From DATCJY01 sp036562565 (GTDB lineage: Bacteria; Bacteroidota; Bacteroidia; Flavobacteriales_D; Sanyastnellaceae), in NCBI GenBank assembly GCA_036562565.1, contig DATCJY010000013.1, forward strand, positions 1-28,311: a stretch of 28,311 bases of DNA, given 5' to 3'. The stretch's first letter is position 1, and each line of letters starts with the position of its first letter. The notes beneath the pieces are model-generated. The model searched no databases, was not told the DNA's origin, and saw only the letters and a program-made list of their open reading frames with translations. Made by a program: the position numbers and the translations under genes. Positions 1-6,375 of the stretch are shown in pieces.

Positions 1-98
1 GCCCATCATCCACGGCCACATTGAAGGGCGGCATAGAGAACCTACTCAAAGCCAAGATGCCGGATATAGTGGAAGAAGTTGTGGCGGAATCGGTATAA
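1..98 (+). CDS. NifU-family Fe-S cluster protein, C-terminal fragment
   Basis: Only the last 31 codons lie in the window; the gene starts upstream. The reading frame begins PSSTATLKGGIENLLKAKMP and ends in VVAESV before a TAA at 96-98. This matches the C-terminal NifU (Nfu) domain, where a CxxC motif is followed directly by PSS and a helix of the form GIExLLK; the two cysteines that would hold the cluster must lie just outside the window. Family members act as scaffolds or carriers that deliver Fe-S clusters to target proteins in the cytoplasm. Whether this is a stand-alone Nfu or the tail of a longer NifU-like protein cannot be seen. The hydrolase gene starts 51 bases downstream on the same strand, so the two may be co-transcribed. 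Confidence 0.8.
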   Translation, partial: PSSTATLKGGIENLLKAKMPDIVEEVVAESV

Positions 99-149
99 AT
101 CCTGAGTGTTCAATAGGACTATCTTGCGAGCCAATCTTCAACGGAAACA

Positions 150-896
150 ATGGCAAAGCAAAGATTAGTACTCATACACGGCTTTCTGGAAAGCGCAGCG
201 ATGTGGAAATACATCGTTCCGCGTCTCTCCTATCGCAGAAATTTCAATTTGAGTATTCCGGAACTCCCTGGCCATGGAAACAATGCTTTCTTGCCAAAGG
301 AGTTCACCATGGAGGCTTATTGCCAAAACATCTTGGAACAATTGAAGCTGAATGACAAAGAAGAAATGTTCATCATCGGTCATTCCATGGGAGGCTATAT
401 CGGTGCTCATCTGGCTGCGATGATGCCTAAACGTGTCTCCGGATTATGCTTCTTTCAGTCGCGCGCGGGGAACGACAGCGATGAAAAGATTCAGGAAAGA
501 AAGCGGGCCATTGAAGCTGCGCGCCAAAACAAAAGCCTTTACGTGAGAACGATGCTCACAAATTGCGTTTTGGAAGCCAATAGAGACCGTTTAAGAGAAG
601 AGTTGGAGCACATGATTGCCGAGGCCGGTAAAATGTCTTTTGAGTCCATTTCCGGAGCTCAACAGGCGATGATATTGCGGAACGACAACGTGGAGCTACT
701 CAAAGACCGAAAATTTCCCTTGTACTATTTCCTGAGTCCTCAAGATACTGCTCTGCCCATGGATATCATGGAAAAAGAATTGGCTGAGTTGCCCGGAGCC
801 GTGGCTTATTACGCCACCAATTGTGCGCACTTCGGCTATATGGAGGCCAACCGCGAGGCGGTGGATTTTATTAAACGCATCATTATGGCGGCTTAA
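150..896 (+). CDS. alpha/beta hydrolase
   Basis: A 248-residue cytoplasmic alpha/beta-hydrolase-fold protein with no signal peptide. The oxyanion-hole segment HGF is at residues 10-12. The nucleophile elbow GHSMGG places the catalytic serine at residue 79. A likely acid is Asp199 (SPQDTAL) and the base His227 (CAHFGYME), giving the order Ser-Asp-His expected of the fold. The length is normal for the MhpC/YcdJ-like group of esterases and related lyases. The substrate cannot be deduced from sequence. It starts at ATG 150, directly in front of the conserved beta strand RLVLIHG. It follows the NifU fragment on the same strand and ends at a strong bidirectional terminator shared with the opposing TPR gene. 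Confidence 0.85.
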   Translation: MAKQRLVLIHGFLESAAMWKYIVPRLSYRRNFNLSIPELPGHGNNAFLPKEFTMEAYCQNILEQLKLNDKEEMFIIGHSMGGYIGAHLAAMMPKRVSGLCFFQSRAGNDSDEKIQERKRAIEAARQNKSLYVRTMLTNCVLEANRDRLREELEHMIAEAGKMSFESISGAQQAMILRNDNVELLKDRKFPLYYFLSPQDTALPMDIMEKELAELPGAVAYYATNCAHFGYMEANREAVDFIKRIIMAA

Positions 897-922
897 AAGC
901 AAATCGAATTCATGAAAAATAA

Positions 923-951
923 AAAAAGGCGCACCGTTCGTGCGCCTTTTT
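923..951. terminator. bidirectional intrinsic terminator
   Basis: A GC-rich 7-bp stem, GGCGCAC (928-934) with GTGCGCC (940-946) and a 5-base loop, is flanked by A-run 923-927 and T-run 947-951. It therefore ends transcripts from both sides: the hydrolase on plus and the TPR gene on minus. Confidence 0.88.
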
Positions 952-962
952 CATGTGAAACA
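947..962. promoter_or_regulatory. parS-like site
   Basis: TTTTTCATGTGAAACA matches 14 of 16 positions of the parS pattern TGTTYCACGTGRAACA. It lies in the gap between two convergent genes, where it is under no coding constraint, and overlaps the T-run of the terminator, which makes some of the left-half match cheap. Weak alone; counted because of the other sites in the next 7 kb. Confidence 0.35.
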
Positions 963-981
963 TTTTCTGTTTCGATATCTC

Positions 982-2640
982 TTATTCTGCAATCAAAACA
1001 CAGTTTGTTTCAGATGCAGCTTGCAAGTTTTTATCAGCAGCCATAACATCGTTTGCCACTTTGTTGGTGGGTTCCAATTCTAGAACCTTCAACCACGCAG
1101 CTTTTGAGCAATCGAAGTTTCCTTGTTTACCATGCAAAAGACCTAGGTAGCTGTAGGATTCAACCAAGTACTTTTTAAGTGGCTCAATACGTGCTGGGTC
1201 GTTCCCTACACCTTTGATGAATGCCTCGTGGTATGGTCTTGCCAAACCTACAGGCTCTTCAGGGTTTGCTTCCAAACGGTTTTGGCTTCTTCCTCTCCAG
1301 AAATTCGCATCAGGATAGCTCAATGCGTTTGCAAATGCAGCGTCTGCCTCAGCGTATTGCTTGTTGAAGTAGCGATATTGCCCTAAGTAGTAATAATCCA
1401 ACTCAGAAGGCTTTTCGCTGTTCTCAATTTTCTTTTGGTAGAAGTCGGCAGCAAGGTCATACTTCTTCTGTTTTCCGTAGATAGTAGCCAATTCACCGTA
1501 GCCATCTACGAAGGTCGGGTCTTTTTCCAGTGCAATGTTCAGCATTTCGATGGCCAAAGAATCGTTTCCGCTCTTTTGGAAGAGTTTCGCTTTGTAGGCG
1601 TAGTCGTAACCAAGGATTTCAGGACTTCCTTTCTCTGCGGCCAACTGCATGAACTTATCGAGGTTTTCGGTTCCTTTGTCCACGTTGCCTACTTCAGTGT
1701 ATGCATAACCCAACAAGCGGTACATGTACAAGTTACTTGGGTCGCATGGTTGTGCTTTTTCCAGCTCTTCGATGGCTTTTTGGTATTCTTTGGTCAAGAA
1801 CACGAAAGAAGCATAGCGTTGTTGTACACGGCAGCTGTTGTTTAGCTCCAAATACTTTGCATAAGAATCAATCGCTTGTTTGTAGCGACCGGCTTTGTAG
1901 AGCAATTCTGCTTTTTCGCGGTATGCAGGCGCAAAGTTTGGATCAAGCTCGATAGCTTCATTGTAGTGGCTAAGACCTTGGTCGTAGTTTTTCACGTTCA
2001 CATACAACACGCCTTTGCGCAAGAGTGCACGGGTGTATTTGGGATCGAGTTCCAGGGCCTTGTTGTATTGTGCCAAAGCGTTGGACAAGTCGATACCATC
2101 GCGCTCGCGGTAGTAGTCACCAAGTTGGATGTAAAGCTCAGGGTTTTTCTCGTTGATCGCTTTAGCAGCTGTGATGAATTGGATAGCGCCATCGAGGTTT
2201 TTCTTTTCGGTGGACAAGTAGGCTTCAGCCATTTTGAGATAAGCTGTTTGTTGAGTGGCCTTGTCCACTTTGTTTTTCTTATTGGTGATAATCGCCACCG
2301 CTTCGTTAAAGCGAGCGTTTGCAGTTGCTACATCGCCTTGCATCCAAGCCAATCTACCAAGACCGGCAAAGTTGAGAGGGTTCAACGGAGCAACTTCAGT
2401 ACCCTTTTGAAACATTTTTTGAGCGTTTTCATACTCCCCCCAATACAGGTAGTTATCACCGGCTGCGGCATACGTATCGCCATTATTGGGGTCTTTGCCA
2501 AGGAGGGTGTTTAAATCGGATTCAGCCGATTCGTAACGCTCGTTGAGGGTTTTTCTAATAGCTTCTTCTTTGGTTTGAGCAAAGCTTGCAATGCTCAACA
2601 GGGAGAAGATGGCGGTTGCGAAAAGAACGGTCTTTTTCAT
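982..2640 (-). CDS. secreted tetratricopeptide-repeat protein
   Basis: A 552-residue protein with an N-terminal signal peptide (MKKTVLFATAIFSLLSIASF, cleavage probably after AQ) followed almost entirely by TPR repeats, for example segments ending LDPNFAPAYREKAELLYKAG and LDPKYTRALLRKGVLYV. The frame is open for six more codons upstream (to 2658), but the ATG at 2640 fits the signal peptide better. TPR arrays are protein-binding scaffolds; here the location is periplasmic or on the outer membrane. It follows the PstS-like gene by 22 bases on the same strand and is the last gene of the tonB-linked cluster. The order tonB, small membrane protein, PstS-like protein, TPR protein is known from Bacteroidota genomes, usually without an assigned function. 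It ends at the bidirectional terminator 923-951. Confidence 0.85.
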   Translation of the reverse strand: MKKTVLFATAIFSLLSIASFAQTKEEAIRKTLNERYESAESDLNTLLGKDPNNGDTYAAAGDNYLYWGEYENAQKMFQKGTEVAPLNPLNFAGLGRLAWMQGDVATANARFNEAVAIITNKKNKVDKATQQTAYLKMAEAYLSTEKKNLDGAIQFITAAKAINEKNPELYIQLGDYYRERDGIDLSNALAQYNKALELDPKYTRALLRKGVLYVNVKNYDQGLSHYNEAIELDPNFAPAYREKAELLYKAGRYKQAIDSYAKYLELNNSCRVQQRYASFVFLTKEYQKAIEELEKAQPCDPSNLYMYRLLGYAYTEVGNVDKGTENLDKFMQLAAEKGSPEILGYDYAYKAKLFQKSGNDSLAIEMLNIALEKDPTFVDGYGELATIYGKQKKYDLAADFYQKKIENSEKPSELDYYYLGQYRYFNKQYAEADAAFANALSYPDANFWRGRSQNRLEANPEEPVGLARPYHEAFIKGVGNDPARIEPLKKYLVESYSYLGLLHGKQGNFDCSKAAWLKVLELEPTNKVANDVMAADKNLQAASETNCVLIAE

Positions 2641-2662
2641 TTCAGGTTGTTTATTCAAAATA

Positions 2663-3607
2663 TTAATCAGTCAATTTCACGAGGCGCTGCGGTGTTTGTG
2701 CAGCAATCATGCCCATTTTCTGAATGAGCAACTGGCCCTTGTCATGTTGGAGGTAATAGCCAAATCCTGTGCCAAGAGTGGAACGCAATCCTGTGCGGAT
2801 GTAGTAAACATCTCTGCGCAAGGGATATGTGCCGTCAAAAATGAAGGCCTGGTGGGGTGTTCTTGGCATGTTCGGGTCTTCAGCATTGCTCAAATCAATG
2901 ATGCCCATTGTTTTCACCATGCTGCGGTATTTTTTCGATTCCGGTTCGTTTTCACCATTGAGCCAGCTCACACTGATAACTCCGATAGCATGCTTGTTCT
3001 GATGGACGTAATTGATTACTTCATCATTGTTGTTCAGTGCAAAGCAATAGTTGGGGAATTGCTCCAATTCAAATTTTTCGCGCAGGAATCGCGCATTGCA
3101 TGACTTATAGTTGTCAAATACGATTTGGAGTTTGCCACTCACTGAGCGAGCGTTGAGTTGGCTCCAAAGGCTGTCTTTTCCGGAGAAAATATCGCGCAAC
3201 TGGTCCATCGTAATGGTGGTGTCCATGTTCTCAGGATGCACAATCAATGCTAATCCATCAATCGCGATGAGAGAACTCTCCGGTGAACGTTTGATGCTCT
3301 TGAAGTAATTAATCTCTTGCTCGTTGAGTGGTCGGCTCACTACGGCAGCCTGAATGCTGTCTTTGATGAGCAAATCCATCACATCTGCTTCAGGCAAATA
3401 GGTAGGTTCAATCTCACTGTTTTTGTTCAGGTTGGTATACAGGAAGATTTCGGCATCCATGAGCAAAGAGTAAGAGTCGTCCACACCGATTTTGAGTTTG
3501 CCGGAGGACGGACCGCTTTTTTCTTTGCTGGGCGTGATATCACATGATGGAACTAGCACTGCTATTGCAAATGCTGCCATTATTAGTAGGGTTGATTTAT
3601 GATTCAT
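2663..3607 (-). CDS. PstS-like periplasmic binding lipoprotein
   Basis: A 314-residue protein whose N-terminus ends in a lipobox (LVPSC, Cys22), so it is probably a lipoprotein. The mature part follows the phosphate-binding (PstS) fold: VVSRPLN at 89-95 corresponds to the GASDxPL region, LALIVHPEN at 119-126 to the next strand, LRDIFSGKDSLWSQLN at 137-152 to the IFSGKxxxW segment, and AIGVISVSWL to the late strand. The loop where PstS carries an R-x-D-G-S-G-T ligand motif instead reads VFDNYKSCNARF (163-174), so the usual phosphate contacts appear absent. No PstCAB permease genes are nearby. The start overlaps the end of the preceding small membrane gene by 11 bases, indicating one transcript. 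It probably has a non-transport role tied to the TonB machinery; this is inference from context. Confidence 0.8.
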   Translation of the reverse strand: MNHKSTLLIMAAFAIAVLVPSCDITPSKEKSGPSSGKLKIGVDDSYSLLMDAEIFLYTNLNKNSEIEPTYLPEADVMDLLIKDSIQAAVVSRPLNEQEINYFKSIKRSPESSLIAIDGLALIVHPENMDTTITMDQLRDIFSGKDSLWSQLNARSVSGKLQIVFDNYKSCNARFLREKFELEQFPNYCFALNNNDEVINYVHQNKHAIGVISVSWLNGENEPESKKYRSMVKTMGIIDLSNAEDPNMPRTPHQAFIFDGTYPLRRDVYYIRTGLRSTLGTGFGYYLQHDKGQLLIQKMGMIAAQTPQRLVKLTD

Positions 3608-3824
3608 GTTGTTCTTTTTCTAGTTCAGCGTATCGTTTTTGGGTAGCTCTGAGTCTGAAAAAGCGGAATACCGCGTATGCGAGGAAAACACCACCGAGAA
3701 GCACATTGTTTTTGCCCTGTAAGAAGCCCATGCTATCAGGCGAGAAAAAACACACCACAGAAAGGCAGAGCAATATGGTGATGACTATGTAGGCGACAAC
3801 GGATTGAAAATTCACGTGGAACAC
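3597..3824 (-). CDS. small two-helix membrane protein
   Basis: A 75-residue protein with two hydrophobic segments (about residues 9-27 and 40-55) and a highly charged C-terminal tail (RLRATQKRYAELEKEQ). It uses a GTG start at 3824; an alternative GTG lies three codons further in. I do not recognise a named family. The 11-base overlap with the PstS-like gene indicates translational coupling, and similar short membrane proteins sit in this position in the Bacteroidota tonB-PstS-TPR cluster. The start region overlaps a parS-like sequence. A terminator-like hairpin separates it from tonB by 9 bases of spacer, so expression would depend on read-through or on a promoter I cannot see. Confidence 0.7.
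   Translation of the reverse strand: MFHVNFQSVVAYIVITILLCLSVVCFFSPDSMGFLQGKNNVLLGGVFLAYAVFRFFRLRATQKRYAELEKEQHES
3808..3823. promoter_or_regulatory. parS-like site, half perfect
   Basis: AAATTCACGTGGAACA matches 13 of 16 positions of TGTTYCACGTGRAACA. The core and right half (CACGTGGAACA) are perfect and the left end is degenerate. It overlaps the first codons of the small membrane protein gene. Confidence 0.4.
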
Positions 3825-3832
3825 TTGTTTTT

Positions 3833-3877
3833 AAAAAATGAAGGCGCAATTTAATTCCGCAGAATCGAATTGCGCCT
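3833..3877 (-). terminator. intrinsic terminator or attenuator after tonB
   Basis: A perfect 10-bp stem AGGCGCAATT (3842-3851) with AATTGCGCCT (3868-3877), with inner ATTC/GAAT pairing, is followed on the minus strand by a run of six T (3838-3833). It lies between tonB and the next gene of the same cluster, so it may reduce rather than stop transcription into the downstream genes. Confidence 0.75.
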
Positions 3878-3905
3878 GATAGGAGCGTTTAAAAACCCTT
3901 AATTA

Positions 3906-4796
3906 TTAATCGAGCCTGAGTTTTATGGGCATTACCATCCTTACGCGGACGGGTTTATCACCGTTTCTTCCGGGAGACCATCGCGGCATACCTTGAACTG
4001 CTTTTATGGCTTTTATGGTTATATCTTGACCGTCTTGGAGGGAATTGAGTGCCTGAACATCCGATATGCTCCCATCAGCATTCACCACGAAACCGATGTA
4101 GAGTATTCCCTCCACATGCGACTTGCGTTCTCGCACAGAGAAGCTCACACGCTTGCCAATAAAGCGTTTCATCGCTTCCTCTCCTCCCGGGAAAGTGGGC
4201 ATTATTTCCGCCCAATCCCGAATATCGAAGAAAGAATTTTCTGTGCCGGCTCCATTGCCCTCTCCAGTTCCCCTGGTGATTGAACCATGTTCATTTCCTC
4301 CTGTTCCTATCCCGGCTCCATCTTCTGTTCCGGCAGCATGAGTAAGTTGTTCCGTTTGGATTGGGTTGGACGTTTCAGTTGTAATTTCTACTTCTGAGCT
4401 CTTGCCCTCGTCTGTGGAGCCTGCTGCAGCGGCTGCCTCGGTAGCGGGCGATGTAGATTCTTGTGGCAATGTTTCAGGAGTTTCCTCTTCCCTTTCTATT
4501 GGAGGCAGAAATACTTGTGTCCAAAGCTCTTTTGGGGCTGCGTGTACAAGTCCTGGTTTTGAAGGATTACCACCTAGACCGACTATAAAAAACGCGCTTA
4601 CCATACCTGTTGAGAGCAAAAGAGCGATGAACAGGTTGCGAGGCTGTTCTCTGCGCAATTGATAAGCGCCATAGTCTTTTACACGTCCTTCAAAAACGAT
4701 TTGGTTCCTTCTGGAGCTTAGTACGTTTTCCCAGGAATCATTGGCTGTGACAATAAAAATGACGAGTGCTGCGAGAATGGAGATGAATAAAAACAT
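3906..4796 (-). CDS. tonB: energy transducer TonB-family protein with extra N-terminal helix
   Basis: A 296-residue protein. Residues 1-18 form a first hydrophobic helix. Residues 33-49 contain the Bacteroidota TonB signature FEGRxKxYGAYQLR. Residues 55-74 form a second helix, 80-190 are a low-complexity Pro/Glu/Thr then Gly-rich linker spanning the periplasm, and about 200-296 are the TonB C-terminal domain (FPGGEEAMKRF, then GRNGDKPVRVRMVMPIKL). It passes proton-motive energy to outer-membrane TonB-dependent receptors. No other ATG, GTG or TTG lies between residue 1 and the signature, so the first helix is not a start-site artefact. The seven basic residues between the helices argue that this loop is cytoplasmic and the N-terminus is outside. 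No exbB or exbD is adjacent, although these often neighbour tonB in the phylum. Confidence 0.85.
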   Translation of the reverse strand: MFLFISILAALVIFIVTANDSWENVLSSRRNQIVFEGRVKDYGAYQLRREQPRNLFIALLLSTGMVSAFFIVGLGGNPSKPGLVHAAPKELWTQVFLPPIEREEETPETLPQESTSPATEAAAAAGSTDEGKSSEVEITTETSNPIQTEQLTHAAGTEDGAGIGTGGNEHGSITRGTGEGNGAGTENSFFDIRDWAEIMPTFPGGEEAMKRFIGKRVSFSVRERKSHVEGILYIGFVVNADGSISDVQALNSLQDGQDITIKAIKAVQGMPRWSPGRNGDKPVRVRMVMPIKLRLD

Positions 4797-4861
4797 AACA
4801 ATTGGGTTTTAGAGTTTAGCTGCTAACCCCATTGTTACATTTCCAATTGTGAAAGGTTCAC

Positions 4862-4877
4862 GGTTTCACATGGAACG
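4862..4877. promoter_or_regulatory. parS-like site
   Basis: GGTTTCACATGGAACG matches 13 of 16 positions of TGTTYCACGTGRAACA. It is intergenic, between the TPR gene (4910-5767) and tonB, and so free of coding constraint. Confidence 0.4.
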
Positions 4878-4909
4878 TTTTTTTAATTCTTACATGTCTA
4901 ATGGCAGCA

Positions 4910-5767
4910 TTAGAATTGATAATAGCTTCTTCGTTTGAAGCGCGGTTTCCCTTTTTTGTCAAGACAAAGGCGCTTGTAGTTGGATTCGGCATCGTGGTCA
5001 CCCATTTGGGCTGCTTCAACCCAATCGCTGCAAGCCCCTTCCAAGTCGTGTAGGTTGAAGAGCGCTTCACCTTTGAAATAGAGAATTTCCTCCACAAAAT
5101 CCGTGTTTTCCAATTTCAATTCGGACAACAGCTCGATGGCATTTCTGTTTTGCCCCATATCGAGCATAATGATGGCTACATTGAACTTGGCGCGGTGCAT
5201 AGTCGGATCCAAGCGATACGCCTCTTCAAAATCGTCCAGCGCAAGATTCATTTTTTTCTGATCGGCATAGATGGCTCCACGCAGATAATAAGCATCTGCG
5301 TAGGCACTATCCAGTAGCATGGCTTCATCGAGATAGCGCATGGCTTTTTTATTGTCCATGGTGAGATATTCCGCTGCTGCGAGCCAGTAGTAACCTATGG
5401 GGTCGTTCTCCTTGCGCTGCAAATAATTGGTCAAATCCGATTTGGCAGATTCATAAAGCGCAAGTGACACTTTACAGATTCCGCGATGTAGGTATAAATC
5501 CGGTTGGTTGTAGCCCAGAATTTTAGCACGTTCATAGTCGTCCAGCGCTTTGCTAAGCTCTCCCAGCTTGTGGTGGCAATCAGCACGAAGCTTGAGTGCT
5601 GGAGCCGATTCATGTTGCAAAATCTGAATTTCAATGGTCGTGAGCGCGCTGGCGTAATCGCCCTTGGCATAGGCTTGTCGCGCTTGGTCCAGTGCGCTTT
5701 GTGCCCAAGATTGGGCTGCACAGCACACGCAGATAGCGAGCCATATGGATTGCAAAATCTTCTTCAT
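4910..5767 (-). CDS. secreted tetratricopeptide-repeat protein
   Basis: A 285-residue protein with a signal peptide (MKKILQSIWLAICVCCAAQS, cleavage near AWAQ) and then consecutive TPR units, such as ALDQARQAYAKGDYASAL, ADAYYLRGAIYADQKKMNLA and HRAKFNVAIIMLDMGQNRNA. The frame is open to 5833, but the Met at 5767 begins a standard signal peptide and is preferred. It would act as a periplasmic or surface-associated binding scaffold; its partner is unknown. The tail is basic (KKGKPRFKRRSYYQF). It lies 113 bases upstream of tonB on the same strand and may belong to the same envelope cluster. A 7-bp hairpin, TCTAATG/CATTAGA (4897-4914), overlaps its stop codon but lacks a T-run, so it is not called a terminator. 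Confidence 0.8.
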   Translation of the reverse strand: MKKILQSIWLAICVCCAAQSWAQSALDQARQAYAKGDYASALTTIEIQILQHESAPALKLRADCHHKLGELSKALDDYERAKILGYNQPDLYLHRGICKVSLALYESAKSDLTNYLQRKENDPIGYYWLAAAEYLTMDNKKAMRYLDEAMLLDSAYADAYYLRGAIYADQKKMNLALDDFEEAYRLDPTMHRAKFNVAIIMLDMGQNRNAIELLSELKLENTDFVEEILYFKGEALFNLHDLEGACSDWVEAAQMGDHDAESNYKRLCLDKKGKPRFKRRSYYQF

Positions 5768-5901
5768 CCCCATTAAATCAATGACATTCATACGCAAGGT
5801 GCTGCGCAGGGTTTCTTTTCCGTTTTCTAGCATCTAGTGGTTGATAAACCATCAAACGAGTCCACATACACCTTTCATGCCATAGGATATTTGTGAGTGT
5901 T

Positions 5902-6333
5902 ATGGCTATCAGATTTCATACCGAAGACGTAAGGTTTACATGGAAAAACAAGCGAATTCTTGCTCAGTGGGCCAAGGAATCGGCTCTGGAAGAAAATCGT
6001 CAATTAGGAGAGATAAATGTGGTTTTGTGTTCAGATGAATACTTACTGAACATGAATAAACAATTTTTAGAACACGACTACTATACGGACATCATTACCT
6101 TCGATTATTCTGAAGGAGAGGTAATTTCCGGAGATTTATACATCAGTTTAGACAGGGTTCAAGACAATGCTCTGAAAAATTTTGTTTCAACAAAAAATGA
6201 ACTTTATCGTGTTGTTATACATGGAATTATGCATCTTTGCGGCTATAAAGACAAGTCGAAATCAGACAGTGAATTGATGCGTAGAAAGGAGGATTATTAC
6301 TTGCAAAAACTTGCAATAAATTTTGATTTTTGA
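5902..6333 (+). CDS. ybeY: rRNA maturation endoribonuclease YbeY
   Basis: A 143-residue (from the ATG at 5902) single-domain UPF0054 metalloprotein that trims the 3' end of 16S rRNA and takes part in ribosome quality control. Diagnostic segments are ITFDYSEGEVISGDLYIS and the metal site HGIMHLCGYKDK. In most bacteria the site is HGxxHLxGYDH; here the third histidine position carries aspartate. The same KD replacement is, to my recollection, common in Bacteroidota YbeY, so it is probably a lineage feature and not a defect. A GTG three codons upstream (5893) is an alternative start. The gene sits 42 bases in front of mnmG, separated by a parS-like palindrome, and is divergent from the TPR gene. 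Confidence 0.92.
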   Translation: MAIRFHTEDVRFTWKNKRILAQWAKESALEENRQLGEINVVLCSDEYLLNMNKQFLEHDYYTDIITFDYSEGEVISGDLYISLDRVQDNALKNFVSTKNELYRVVIHGIMHLCGYKDKSKSDSELMRRKEDYYLQKLAINFDF

Positions 6334-6341
6334 TAAAAATA

Positions 6342-6357
6342 CGTTCCACGTGGAACA
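6342..6357. promoter_or_regulatory. parS centromere-like site (perfect palindrome)
   Basis: GTTCCACGTGGAAC at 6343-6356 is a perfect 14-bp inverted repeat and identical to the core of the chromosomal parS site TGTTCCACGTGGAACA; with one base each side it matches 15 of 16. It is intergenic between ybeY and mnmG. ParB/Spo0J binds such sites and nucleates the partition complex and SMC loading. Five weaker relatives lie within 5.4 kb either side. Confidence 0.8.
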
Positions 6358-6375
6358 ACCATAATTTTTTTGGAA

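Noticed and set aside
1876..2514. Long open frame antisense to the TPR gene
   Set aside because: It lies wholly within a well-supported gene, the translation is compositionally odd and lacks domain features; it is a by-product of the codon use on the other strand.
4897..4914. 7-bp hairpin TCTAATG/CATTAGA at the end of the TPR gene
   Set aside because: It overlaps the stop codon, is AT-rich and is not followed by a T-run, so a terminator call is not justified.
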